In this document: piece by piece, positions 48,434-58,674 of the stretch | How the letters are laid out: the number at the start of each line of letters is the position of its first letter | Position numbering within the stretch: the first letter of the stretch is position 1 | Source: Oscillospiraceae bacterium | GTDB taxonomy: Bacteria > Bacillota > Clostridia > Oscillospirales > Acutalibacteraceae | DNA length: 64,000 nt | Assembly (NCBI GenBank): GCA_902774035.1 | Contig: CACYHA010000015.1 | Span: 36,230 to 100,229, forward strand | Direction of reading: 5' to 3' | Position numbers and translations under genes: made by a program | The notes under the pieces: generated by a model | Seen by the model: the letters and a program-made list of their open reading frames with translations, nothing else | Told to the model about the DNA's origin: nothing | Databases searched by the model: none

Positions 48434-48592
48434 ATGAAGGAGAAAAAGAAGAAAGAACCGAATCCCATCGAGATCACGGCCGCCCAGCCGGATCGCGTCC
48501 CCAGCGAGATGGGCAGCAACTTTGAGGTTCTGCCCCCGGTGCGGCCGAGCGAAAATCCCCAGCAGCGGATCCTCCCGCGGGACATGGAATGA
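48434..48592 (+). CDS. 52-residue Pro/Glu/Lys-rich small protein
   Basis: Starts MKEKKKKEPNPIEITAAQ, continues MGSNFEVLPPVRPSENPQ and ends LPRDME. GGAGGTG lies about seven bases before the ATG and a terminator follows. Soluble, probably disordered, no recognisable domain. It is transcribed away from the ECF sigma gene, whose promoter lies 70 bp upstream. Confidence 0.6.
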   Translation: MKEKKKKEPNPIEITAAQPDRVPSEMGSNFEVLPPVRPSENPQQRILPRDME

Positions 48593-48618
48593 AAAACAGG
48601 GCGGGCGCCCTGTTTTTT
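48592..48618. terminator. Bidirectional terminator
   Basis: AAAAACAGGGC at 48592-48602 and GCCCTGTTTTTT at 48607-48618 with a GGGC loop. It separates the 52-codon plus gene from the minus-strand hydrolase gene that ends at 48635. Confidence 0.85.
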
Positions 48619-48634
48619 ATTCGCAAATTGCGGA

Positions 48635-49312
48635 TCACAGCAAAAACGCCAACACCGCCTTGTTGAACGCTTCGGGCTCTTTCGCCGCGATGAAGTGGTC
48701 GCCGTCGAGCAAAACGAGCTTCGCGTTCGGCAGGCTGTTTGCGATCAGCTTTGTGTGGGCGTCGCGGATCATGTCGTGGGTTCCGGCAATGACCAGCGTT
48801 TCTGCGGCGACCGCCTGCAGAGCTTCGGGCGCAATGTGCGGCTCGTTGACCATCAGACCCAGCAGCTCCGCCTTTGCCTTCGCCTTCGGGCTGAAGGCTC
48901 TCATCGCTTTTGCGGCGACATAGCCCAGCTCGATCGGGATCTGCACCGAGCGTTTGACGCCTGCCGGAAAGAGGTTCGCCCCGTTGAGTACGAGCTTGTC
49001 CACCATCTCCGGACAGCGCAGCGCAAACAGCAGCGCGATGTTGCCGCCGTCGGAAAAGCCGAGGATGTGCGCTTTTCGGATGCCGTGCTGCTGCAAAAAA
49101 TCATGTAGATCGTCGGCAAACCGGCGCAGCGTGAACGCCCCTTCGCCCCGGGGAGACTGCCCGTGGCCGCGGGTGTCCACGGCAAACACGTGAAAGTGCG
49201 CCGCAAACGGCTCCATCTGCGCTTTGAAATAGGCGCCGCTTTCGCCGTTGCCGTGCAGCAGGATCAGCGGCGTGCCGCTGCCGCGCGCTTCGTAGTGCAG
49301 TTGAATATCCAT
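48635..49312 (-). CDS. Alpha/beta-fold hydrolase
   Basis: A 225-residue cytosolic hydrolase. ILLHGNGESGAYF forms the oxyanion hole, the nucleophile Ser is in LGFSDGGNIAL, Asp in IAGTHDMIRD and His in LDGDHFIAAKEP. The closest pattern is the esterase/peroxidase-like group with small caps. It lies 4 nt after typA and is probably co-transcribed, though no functional link is evident. Confidence 0.85.
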   Translation of the reverse strand: MDIQLHYEARGSGTPLILLHGNGESGAYFKAQMEPFAAHFHVFAVDTRGHGQSPRGEGAFTLRRFADDLHDFLQQHGIRKAHILGFSDGGNIALLFALRCPEMVDKLVLNGANLFPAGVKRSVQIPIELGYVAAKAMRAFSPKAKAKAELLGLMVNEPHIAPEALQAVAAETLVIAGTHDMIRDAHTKLIANSLPNAKLVLLDGDHFIAAKEPEAFNKAVLAFLL

Positions 49313-49316
49313 ACGT

Positions 49317-51134
<1,818 letters not shown>

Positions 51135-51207
51135 AGAGTAATCACCTTGATTTACGCTAAGTACCCGCTGATAAAAACCAGCGGATACCTGAAGTTTTTA
51201 TTCGTTT

Positions 51208-52962
51208 TTATTCTTCGCTCTTCGCGCCTTCCAGCACACGGCCGACCACTTCCGCGTCGGTATGCACATGGGAGAAGAAGAACTGCTCGCGCTCCGCGGA
51301 GTTGATCACGGTGACGGGCTTGATCTGGTTAAGAACGACGCCTTTGGCACGCAGAGATTCGCGGTAATCCCAATAGGTCTTGTCCTTGAGAATCAGGATC
51401 TCCGGCCGGTTGAGCATACCCCAGCGGCGGTATTTGAAATATTTTTCGTTGACGCCCTTGAGTTCTTCGTCCAGAATGTCGATGAACTTCTGGCGGTCTT
51501 CCTCGCTCATGGCTTCGCCGTCCTTGATCTCCGTGAGCATCACATAGCGCGGCGGCTTTGTGCCGAGATCGGGCCAGAAGCTGTGGCCGACCATCTCAAC
51601 GCCCATTTTGGCGGCGGTCTCTTTGGCCGCGTAGTCGATCATCTGGGTGGTCGTTTTTTCGTTGGCCACGTTCATGCTCAGATTCTGACGGTACAGCAGC
51701 ACCACCTTCGGCGTGTTGTTGTACATGCCGGTGACCTCATAGATGTCGAAGGTGCGGTAACGGTACAGACCGGAGTAGTTCGTCACGATCATCTCGTATT
51801 TTTTGCCGACCTCAAGCTGGTGAGCCAGCAGGGGCGTCACATCCTCGCGCGGCTTTTCCTCGCCGTCTTCGCATTCTTCCACGGGCAGGAACTCGAAGAA
51901 GATGCAGTGCGGCAGCAGCACGCAGTCGTCCACATTCAGCTCCATCGGCGCGGCGAAAAAGCCTTCCGCGGCGGCGTAACCCATGTTGTGCAGCGGCGTG
52001 TCGCCGATGTACTTGCGCAGCTTGTCGATATACAGCGACAGGTTGGAACCCATCATGCCGTAGCCCCAGGTCAGCTTCGGCCAGATGCGCGGCGCGATCG
52101 GGGTGTCAAAGCCCTTTTCGAATTCCCTGCGCAGGAAAGCGGCGCGGGCCGGGTTGGGCTTGAATTTCTTTTCGTATTCTTCGCGCAGCTCCGGCGTGAT
52201 GCGCACGTTTTGGTTGAGCGTGCCCTTTTCAATGTCGTCGCAAAGCTCCGGCCAGTGCTCTTGCAGGTAGTCGAACATCTGGGTCAGCAGAGTCACGACG
52301 ATGGAGCCGAGGTAGCTGACGTTTTCGTTGTCCAGCGCGAAGCGAAGCTGCAGATAAGAGGTGTCCAGTAGTTCTTCGTGCTCGGGGATCAGCAGCGACA
52401 CGGGAGAGGTGCTGAAAAACGGGGTGATCTCCTTGAGGTAATCCAGCGGGATCTGGCCGGCGCCGTTGCACTTTTTGCCGTCTTCCAGCGGATGGCCGGT
52501 GAGCACCATGACCAGCGGGCCCATCTGCGGCGGCAGCTTCTTGCCCCGGTGCTCTCTGACCCACTTGGAGGCCACGGAAACGGACATGGAAAAGCCGATG
52601 CACTGCATTTTCCAGAGGTCGTTTGCGGATTTCGGCAGGATCTTCGGTTTGCCGACGGAGCCCGAGGAGGAGCAGTAGCGGATGTTCGGACCGGTGAACA
52701 TCAGGTTCTTTTCTTTTTTGTGGATCATGCGCTCCACCATCGGCTCGTAGTCCTCATAGGTGGACAGGGGAACGAGGCGCTGAAAATCTTCAATGCTGTG
52801 CACGTCGGCAAAGTGATGCTTTTTGCCGTATTCGCAGTTCTTGTTCAAAAGCATGATCTTGCGCAGCACGCTCTTTTGCGCTTTCAGGGGGTCTTTGGTG
52901 TAGTGTTCAACCTCCAGACGCGAAACGTCGCCGAGGTAGATGCCGAGATCGGAAAATGACAT
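51208..52962 (-). CDS. GH3 auxin-responsive-type acyl-acid amidosynthetase
   Basis: A 584-residue member of the acyl-adenylating GH3 family, named for plant enzymes that join hormones to amino acids. P-loop-like CSSSGSVGKPKILP (about residue 97), mid motif WGYGMMGSNLSLYIDKLRKY, YAAAEGFFAAP (acyl-adenylate motif) and YSGLYRYRTFDIYEVTG are all present, so ATP-dependent adenylation is likely. The natural acid and amine are unknown in bacteria. It has its own promoter and does not share an operon with metabolic partners. Confidence 0.85.
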   Translation of the reverse strand: MSFSDLGIYLGDVSRLEVEHYTKDPLKAQKSVLRKIMLLNKNCEYGKKHHFADVHSIEDFQRLVPLSTYEDYEPMVERMIHKKEKNLMFTGPNIRYCSSSGSVGKPKILPKSANDLWKMQCIGFSMSVSVASKWVREHRGKKLPPQMGPLVMVLTGHPLEDGKKCNGAGQIPLDYLKEITPFFSTSPVSLLIPEHEELLDTSYLQLRFALDNENVSYLGSIVVTLLTQMFDYLQEHWPELCDDIEKGTLNQNVRITPELREEYEKKFKPNPARAAFLRREFEKGFDTPIAPRIWPKLTWGYGMMGSNLSLYIDKLRKYIGDTPLHNMGYAAAEGFFAAPMELNVDDCVLLPHCIFFEFLPVEECEDGEEKPREDVTPLLAHQLEVGKKYEMIVTNYSGLYRYRTFDIYEVTGMYNNTPKVVLLYRQNLSMNVANEKTTTQMIDYAAKETAAKMGVEMVGHSFWPDLGTKPPRYVMLTEIKDGEAMSEEDRQKFIDILDEELKGVNEKYFKYRRWGMLNRPEILILKDKTYWDYRESLRAKGVVLNQIKPVTVINSAEREQFFFSHVHTDAEVVGRVLEGAKSEE

Positions 52963-53002
52963 GAGAGACTTCCTTTCCTATTGGTTTTTGTATATCCGAA
53001 AT

Positions 53003-53031
53003 ATTCTATCATATTTTTTGATTGATTGCAA
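53003..53031 (-). promoter_or_regulatory. Promoter of the GH3 amidosynthetase gene
   Basis: Minus strand TTGCAA (53031-53026), 17-bp spacer, TAGAAT (53008-53003), about 40 nt before the start codon. Confidence 0.75.
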
Positions 53032-53106
53032 GAGCGCGCGCAGATATTGTTTTCAAAGCGTCGGCTTTTTCGACATTTGTTGCGTTTTGTTGAAAAACGG
53101 GGGCGA

Positions 53107-53271
53107 GATGCGGCGAAACGCATCGCGCTTTGCGCGATGCAAAAAGGGCGCTGCCGGCGCCGGAAGCGAACGGCGGCGCGGCGGTTTTCGGGCGGCGCAT
53201 CCTTACGGAAGGAGCTCCTTCGCGCCCTTTTTCGCGCAGCGCGCAGCGCTGCGCGGTTTCGCCGCCGGCAG
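53107..53271. repeat. Second GC-rich palindromic element
   Basis: Hairpins GATGCG/CGCATC (53107-53124), GCATCGCGC/GCGCGATGC with a TTT loop (53120-53140) and GCGCAGCGCTGCGC (53242-53255). AAAAAGGGCGC at 53141-53151 is complemented by GCGCCCTTTTT at 53222-53232, while CTGCCGGC at 53151-53158 is complemented by GCCGGCAG at 53264-53271, so alternative or crossing folds exist. No gene is seen in this 349-bp gap. Confidence 0.65.
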
Positions 53272-53311
53272 CATTTGCGCAGAAACCCGGGGATCCCCTC
53301 GGATGTGCGGC

Positions 53312-53914
53312 TCAGGAATTATGCCTGCTCATCGCCTCGTCGATCTTGCCGCCGACGATCAGTTCAATGGCGTCGCAGCATTCTTCGGCCACGTCGCGCA
53401 GCGCTGAAAGCTGCTCTTTGGAAAACGGGGTCAGCACCCAGTCGGCAAGGTCGTAGTCCGGGTGGGGCTTTGCGCCGATGCCGATCTTGATGCGCGGAAA
53501 CGTGTCGGCGGAAAGCTGAAAGATGAGGCTCTTGATCCCGTTGTGGCCGCCGTCGGTGCCTTTGCGGCGGATGCGCAGCTTGCCCACGTCGAGGCTGATA
53601 TCGTCGAAAAGCACAAGAATGTTTTCCGGCGGGATCTTATAGAAGGCCGCCGCCTCACGCACGGCTTCGCCGCTGAGATTCATGAAGGTTTGCGGCTTCA
53701 TCAAAAGGCAGCGTTTGCCGCCGATGCGCGCTTCACCGATGAGCGCCTTAAACTTCAGCCGGTCGATCTTCACATTTTGCTGCTGCGCAAAATAATCGAG
53801 ACACAAAAAGCCCGCGTTGTGCCGCGTAAACTCATATTTTCTGCCCGGATTTCCCAGACCTACGATCATAAAATCATAGGCCGAAGACATCGTGGGCGAT
53901 TTTTTGAAAAACAT
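53312..53914 (-). CDS. pth: Peptidyl-tRNA hydrolase
   Basis: A 200-residue enzyme recycling peptidyl-tRNAs. MIVGLGNPGRKYEFTRHNAG carries the substrate Asn and catalytic His; KPQTFMNLSGEAV, LFDDISLDVGKLRIR (catalytic Asp) and GGHNGIKSL are intact. The N terminus has about 16 residues more than usual. AGGGAG lies eight bases before the ATG at 53914; the ATG at 53917 is the alternative. It follows the beta-helix acetyltransferase gene by 25 nt. Confidence 0.95.
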   Translation of the reverse strand: MFFKKSPTMSSAYDFMIVGLGNPGRKYEFTRHNAGFLCLDYFAQQQNVKIDRLKFKALIGEARIGGKRCLLMKPQTFMNLSGEAVREAAAFYKIPPENILVLFDDISLDVGKLRIRRKGTDGGHNGIKSLIFQLSADTFPRIKIGIGAKPHPDYDLADWVLTPFSKEQLSALRDVAEECCDAIELIVGGKIDEAMSRHNS

Positions 53915-53939
53915 CATCACTACTCCCTGATTTCTCGCG

Positions 53940-54647
53940 TCAGCGATCTTTATACGGCTTTTTGCGCAGCACCCAGCCCTCTTTGTTGACCTGGCGGGCG
54001 CGGGCGACGGCGAGGGCGTCGGCCGGCACATCGTCGGTGATGGTGGAGCCCGCGGCGGTGTAGGAAAAATCGCCGAGGGTGACGGGGGCGATCAGGTTCG
54101 TGTTGCAGCCGAGGAAACAGTGCTCGCCGATGGTGCAGCGCGCCTTGGTCTTGCCGTTGTAGTTGACGGTGACGGTGCCGCAGCCGAAGTTGCAGTTTTT
54201 GCCGACGTCGCTGTCGCCCACATAGGTCAGGTGGGAGACCTTGGTGCCGCGGTCGATCGTGGAGTTCTTGACCTCCACAAAGTTGCCCAGATGCACTTCG
54301 TCGCCAAGCTTGCTGCCCGGCCGGATGTGCACGAAGGGGCCGATGTCGCATTTTTTGCCGATTTCGGCCTGTTCCGCTTCCACATTGTTCAGCACGGTGC
54401 CGCTGCCGACGGCGGTGTCGAACAGCATCGTGTTCGGGCCGATCACGCAGCCTTCGTCCACACGGGTGCTGCCGAACAGCATGGAGTTTGCGAGGATGAC
54501 CGCGCCCGGCGCAACGGCAACGTCTTTGCCGATGAAGACCGTGTCGGGGAAGGGAACGGCAACGCCGGCGGCGATGTGCGCGTCGATGATCGCGCGGCGT
54601 TCGTCGGCGGAAAGGGTGAAGAGGGCTGCGAGCTGTTCTTTTTTCAT
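53940..54647 (-). CDS. Stand-alone GlmU-type left-handed beta-helix acyltransferase
   Basis: A 235-residue protein made of hexapeptide repeats. Its C-terminal part tracks the acetyltransferase half of GlmU: RPGSKLGDEVHLGNFVEVKN, SHLTYVGDSDVG (the catalytic His), VTVNYNGKTKARCTIGEHCF and IAPVTLGDFSYTAAGSTIT. The N-terminal uridyltransferase half is absent; residues 1-35 are a short helical region. It may acetylate glucosamine-1-phosphate or act on another sugar nucleotide. It probably shares its transcript with pth. Confidence 0.8.
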   Translation of the reverse strand: MKKEQLAALFTLSADERRAIIDAHIAAGVAVPFPDTVFIGKDVAVAPGAVILANSMLFGSTRVDEGCVIGPNTMLFDTAVGSGTVLNNVEAEQAEIGKKCDIGPFVHIRPGSKLGDEVHLGNFVEVKNSTIDRGTKVSHLTYVGDSDVGKNCNFGCGTVTVNYNGKTKARCTIGEHCFLGCNTNLIAPVTLGDFSYTAAGSTITDDVPADALAVARARQVNKEGWVLRKKPYKDR

Positions 54648-54682
54648 GGAAGGTTCCTCTTTTCTTCAGTATGCTACCTTTC

Positions 54683-54711
54683 ATTATGCCAAGAAAACGA
54701 AAAAGTTGCAA
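54683..54711 (-). promoter_or_regulatory. Promoter of the beta-helix acyltransferase/pth operon
   Basis: Minus strand TTGCAA (54711-54706), 17-bp spacer, CATAAT (54688-54683). Confidence 0.7.
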
Positions 54712-54788
54712 GTGTATTTTGAAAATTCTCAAAAAATCGGTAAATATGCCTAAATATTCTAAAAAAGAAAAATAAAGCAACAGGACTA

Positions 54789-54797
54789 TGCTATACT
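54789..54797 (+). promoter_or_regulatory. Extended -10 promoter of rlmB
   Basis: TGC-TATACT at 54789-54797 is an extended -10; no good -35 is seen 17 bp upstream. The start codon is 60 nt downstream. Confidence 0.45.
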
Positions 54798-54856
54798 AAT
54801 TCTAATTATATGAAGGAACCAACCAACTTCCGCCGCAGTGCGGAGAGGGAGCGAAT

Positions 54857-55594
54857 ATGCAGGAAAACGAAGAACTGATCGTTGGCAGAAACGCGGTGCT
54901 GGAAGCGCTCAAAAGCGGGCGCGAGATCAACAGCCTGCTTGTCGCCAAAGGCGAACGCAGCGGCTCCGTCGGCAGGATCCTTGCCGACTGCCGCGAAAGA
55001 AAGATCGTGGTCAAGGAAGTGGACAAACGCAAGCTCGACTTCCTTTGCGGCCAGGGGAACCATCAGGGCGTCGCGGCCTATGCCGCCGCCCACGCCTACG
55101 CGGAGCTGGACGATCTGTTTGCCCTTGCCGAAGCGCGGGGCGAGCCGCCGTTCTTCATCCTGTGCGACGATCTGGAAGACCCCCACAACCTCGGCGCGAT
55201 CATCCGCACGGCGGAGGCGGCCGGCGCCCACGGGGTCATCATTCCGAAGCGGCACGGGGCGGCTCTGACCTGGGCGGTGGCGAAGGCGGCGGCCGGCGCG
55301 CTGGAGTATCTGCCCGTGGTGCGGGTGACGAACCTTGCCGCAACGGCCGAAACGCTCAAGGAGCGCGGCGTCTGGCTCTACAGCGCGGATATGGACGGCA
55401 AGCCCTGGTGCGAAACCGATTTTTCCGGCGCGGTGGGTCTGATCATCGGCGCGGAGGGGCGCGGCGTGAGCCGCCTCATGCGCGAAAAAAGCGACTTTGT
55501 CGTTTCGCTGCCGATGAAGGGGAAGATCAATTCCCTCAACGCCTCTGTTGCGGCGGGAATTCTGATGTATGAGATCGCGCGTCAGCGCGGATGA
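54857..55594 (+). CDS. rlmB: 23S rRNA 2'-O-methyltransferase RlmB/TrmH family
   Basis: A 245-residue SPOUT methyltransferase. The N-terminal substrate-binding part (ELIVGRNAVLEALKSGREIN) precedes the knotted SPOUT domain with HNLGAIIRTAEAAGAHGVII, GLIIGAEGRGVS and LPMKGKINSLNASVAAGI, the cofactor loops. Full length. It is followed 27 nt downstream by the P-type-ATPase-like gene. Confidence 0.93.
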   Translation: MQENEELIVGRNAVLEALKSGREINSLLVAKGERSGSVGRILADCRERKIVVKEVDKRKLDFLCGQGNHQGVAAYAAAHAYAELDDLFALAEARGEPPFFILCDDLEDPHNLGAIIRTAEAAGAHGVIIPKRHGAALTWAVAKAAAGALEYLPVVRVTNLAATAETLKERGVWLYSADMDGKPWCETDFSGAVGLIIGAEGRGVSRLMREKSDFVVSLPMKGKINSLNASVAAGILMYEIARQRG

Positions 55595-55621
55595 CTATTG
55601 AAAAGTGAGGACGAAAAGAGT

Positions 55622-57940
55622 ATGGACGACATGAATCTGGATCTGGAACGCGACGCGCAGCAGACGGCGCCGAGCATGGACGACATCAACGCGCTGCTTG
55701 CGAAAGCAGGACTTTCGCCCATCGGCGAAGAGCCGGCGGAGCCTGCGGCTCCGGCTGTGCCTGCGGGCGGGGAAAAGACAAAGCATTTCAGCTTGCCGAA
55801 GCGGCCGCAGCCCCCGGCGGCGGATAAAACGCAGTTGATCCCGTCGCCGCAGCCGTCGCCGCAGCCCTCTGCGCCGCAGACGAAACCAACAGAAGAAAGC
55901 CAGATCCTGCTGGACGGCTTTGACGAAACGGAAAAGCCGGGGCAGGTGAGCGAGGCGGAGGTTGAAAAACGCCTCAAAAGCCGCCGCAAAAACCTTGTGG
56001 AAAACTTCCGCGTGCTTTCCGCGGACGAGGACGACCAGACCCTGTTGGAAAAGGATCCGGCAGGGGACGGCGCAAACAGCGTCTTCGACTCTCTGGATGT
56101 CAGACAGGGCGAACCGCTGTTCGACGCCGTGGCGCAGGCGCAGCAAAAGGAAAAAGCGACCCGGCGCGTCTATTTTGACCGCTCCAAGCTGACGGCCCGT
56201 CTGACGCCGCAGCCGCAGGAGCAGGAGATCGTCGATCTGAAGACCCGCCGCGCTGCGCTCGCAAAGTTCAAGAAAAAAGCGAAGGTCACCGCCATTGTGC
56301 AGGCCGCGCTGTTCGGCCTTTCGCTGCTGCTGATGATCTTTTCCTCCTTCTATCTGCCCGGCGGCGCGCTGGAATTTCTTTTCGGCCACGGTGCGCGTCC
56401 GTTCACCTTCCTCAATCTGCTGCTGCTTCTGGCGGCCGCAGCCTTCTCCCATGAAACGATCCTTTTCGCCGTGCGCGACATCAAGCAGCGCCGCGTGACC
56501 TCCGGCGTCTGTGTGAGCGCGCTGGCTGCGCTGACCGTCGTTCATTCGCTCTGGATGCTCATCGGCAAGATGGACGAGAACACCGGCTACATCAGCTTTG
56601 CCGTCTGCGGTATCTTCGCCTTCTTTGTCCAGACCGCCGTGCGCATCATCAGCGCCCATTCCGAAGACAACGACCTCGCCGTGCTGCAGAACAGCGAAAC
56701 GCTGCAGCAGCTTCAGCCCGTGGAGAGCGCGGCGGACGCCACTGCCCTCGGTCACGGCATCAGCACCAAAAAAACGCCCAATATCTTCTTCTCCGCGCCG
56801 GTGCGCGGCGGAGAACGCGCCATGCCGGTGCCGAAGAATTCGCTGCATGAAAGCGTTTATCTTTACGGAATGCTGGCCGCCGCCGGGCTGAGTTTTCTCT
56901 TTGCCCTCGTGCGCGCCATCGGCGAGCGCAGCGCCGCGGTGTTTATCAACGCCTTTGTCTCCTGCGCGTTTTTGTGCGTGCCCTTCCTGCGGATGCTTCT
57001 GACGGCTGTCCTCAAGACCCGGAACGACGCCGCGCTTTCCACCACCGGCGTTGTGGTCGGCTCTCTGGAAGCGGCGGGCGAACTCGCCGGGGCGGACGCC
57101 GTGATTGCCGATGCGGCGGATCTCTTTGAAGCGAAGGTCGCAAACTTCCGCGCGGTGCCCGCCGGACGGATGAGCAAAGAGGACGCGGCCGTCTACGCCG
57201 CTGCGGCGCTGCAAAACAGCGGAAGCCTGCTTGCGCCCTCCTTCGGGAACCTTGCGCAGGAGCTGGATCGCCGCATCCCGACGGCGGAGGACCTGCAATA
57301 TGAAGAAAAGCTCGGCTACGGCTGCTGGGTGGCCGGCCGCCGTGTGCTGGTGGGCAACCGAGATATGCTGGTGCAGCACAGCGTGACCGCCCCCACTGCG
57401 GAAGAAGAAAAAGCCTACGCCGGAAACCGCGAGGTGCTCTACGTTGCCGTGGAGGGCATTGTGGCCGCCACCTTCACCGTCAGCTACCGCGCCCGGGGCG
57501 AGGCAAAGCGCGCCGCCCGCGTCTTTGACAAGGCCGGTCTTGTGCTGATGCTGTCCTCCGGCGATCCCAGCCTGAGCGAGGAGTTCGTTGCCGCAAAGCT
57601 CGCCCTCAATGTTGCGGCGGTCAAGCTGATGAGCAGCCAGAACACCCAGCTCATCTCCGAACTGCGCCAGACCAACGACGACGCGCCTGCCCGCGCCCTT
57701 GTCAGCAGCGGCGCCCACCGCCATCTGCTGCTTCTGGTGAGCGCGGCGCACCGCCTGTTTGAAGGAGACAAGATCGGTGGCATCGTGCAGCTCGCCGGAC
57801 AGGGCTTCAGCTTTTTGCTTCTGGTGCTGTGCGTGATCTTCAAGATCTCTTCCTTCTTCATGCCGCTGACCGTGATCTTCATGCAGCTTGTGTGGAGCTT
57901 CGGCGCCTATTATGTCGCAACGACACGTATGAAAAAATAA
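55622..57940 (+). CDS. P-type-ATPase-like membrane protein with degenerate catalytic motifs
   Basis: A 772-residue protein. The first 210 residues are Pro/Ala/Glu-rich and cytoplasmic; then two pairs of membrane helices, a soluble loop and a last pair near the C terminus. The soluble part aligns by eye with heavy-metal ATPase N and P domains: GADAVIADAADLF where VxFDKTGTL is expected, GCWVAGRRVLVGNRDML, VLYVAVEGIVAATFTVS, MLSSGDPSLSEEFVAAKLAL for TGDNxxTA, and TNDDAPARA for GINDAPAL. The Asp remains but KTGT is lost, so transport activity is unlikely. ATG 55622 is chosen (GAGG 11 nt upstream). Confidence 0.65.
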   Translation: MDDMNLDLERDAQQTAPSMDDINALLAKAGLSPIGEEPAEPAAPAVPAGGEKTKHFSLPKRPQPPAADKTQLIPSPQPSPQPSAPQTKPTEESQILLDGFDETEKPGQVSEAEVEKRLKSRRKNLVENFRVLSADEDDQTLLEKDPAGDGANSVFDSLDVRQGEPLFDAVAQAQQKEKATRRVYFDRSKLTARLTPQPQEQEIVDLKTRRAALAKFKKKAKVTAIVQAALFGLSLLLMIFSSFYLPGGALEFLFGHGARPFTFLNLLLLLAAAAFSHETILFAVRDIKQRRVTSGVCVSALAALTVVHSLWMLIGKMDENTGYISFAVCGIFAFFVQTAVRIISAHSEDNDLAVLQNSETLQQLQPVESAADATALGHGISTKKTPNIFFSAPVRGGERAMPVPKNSLHESVYLYGMLAAAGLSFLFALVRAIGERSAAVFINAFVSCAFLCVPFLRMLLTAVLKTRNDAALSTTGVVVGSLEAAGELAGADAVIADAADLFEAKVANFRAVPAGRMSKEDAAVYAAAALQNSGSLLAPSFGNLAQELDRRIPTAEDLQYEEKLGYGCWVAGRRVLVGNRDMLVQHSVTAPTAEEEKAYAGNREVLYVAVEGIVAATFTVSYRARGEAKRAARVFDKAGLVLMLSSGDPSLSEEFVAAKLALNVAAVKLMSSQNTQLISELRQTNDDAPARALVSSGAHRHLLLLVSAAHRLFEGDKIGGIVQLAGQGFSFLLLVLCVIFKISSFFMPLTVIFMQLVWSFGAYYVATTRMKK

Positions 57941-57972
57941 TCCCATTCCGCAAATTCAAAGGAGCTTCATCT

Positions 57973-58674
57973 ATGGAAAACATCATTACCGTGGAGAATC
58001 TGAAAAAGTCCTACGGCCGCCATGTCGTGCTGGACGGCGTTTCCTTCTCCGCCGAACAGGGACAGATCATCGGTCTGCTCGGCCCCAACGGCTGCGGCAA
58101 GACCACGCTGATCAAAATTCTGACCGGCCTGATCAAGGATCAGACCGGCGTCGTGCGCATCGACAACGAGGAACCGGGCGCCTACACCAAGAGCCTGATC
58201 GCCTATCTGCCGGAAAAAACCTATCTTCCCGGCTGGATGCGCCCGATCGACGCGATCAACTATTTTGCCGATTTTTACAAGGATTTTGACAGGGAAAAAG
58301 CCCTGTCCATGGTCTCCCGCTTTGGGCTGGACGCCAGACAGCGCACCAAGACCATGTCCAAGGGCCAGCAGGAAAAGCTGCGTTTGGCGCTGGTGCTTTG
58401 CCGCAACGCCCGGCTGTATATTCTGGACGAACCTCTCGGCGGCGTGGATCCGGCGGCGCGGGCAAAGATTCTTGAGCTCATCATGGAAAACCACGCCGAG
58501 AATGCCACTGTGCTGATTTCGACCCATCTGATTTCCGATGTGGAATATATCTTTGACCGCGTGCTGATGATCAAGGATGGCCATGTGATCGTGGATTCCC
58601 ACGTCAACGCCCTGCGGGAAAACGGAAAAACCGTGGAAGAAGTGTTCAAGGAGGTCTTCAGCTATGCTTGGTAA
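57973..58674 (+). CDS. ABC transporter ATP-binding protein
   Basis: A 233-residue ATPase. Walker A LLGPNGCGKTTLI, Q-loop IAYLPEKTYLPGW, signature in MSKGQQEKLRLALVL (non-canonical, as in some GntR-linked and bacteriocin-type exporters), Walker B LYILDEPLGGVD and H-loop ISTHL are visible. The ATG at 57973 follows AAAGGAG. It overlaps the permease gene by 11 nt. Confidence 0.92.
   Translation: MENIITVENLKKSYGRHVVLDGVSFSAEQGQIIGLLGPNGCGKTTLIKILTGLIKDQTGVVRIDNEEPGAYTKSLIAYLPEKTYLPGWMRPIDAINYFADFYKDFDREKALSMVSRFGLDARQRTKTMSKGQQEKLRLALVLCRNARLYILDEPLGGVDPAARAKILELIMENHAENATVLISTHLISDVEYIFDRVLMIKDGHVIVDSHVNALRENGKTVEEVFKEVFSYAW

Noticed and set aside
55595-57946. 783-codon frame antisense to the P-type-ATPase-like gene
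   Set aside because: Mirror of a GC-rich frame; the plus strand has membrane helices and ATPase-like motifs, the minus strand does not.
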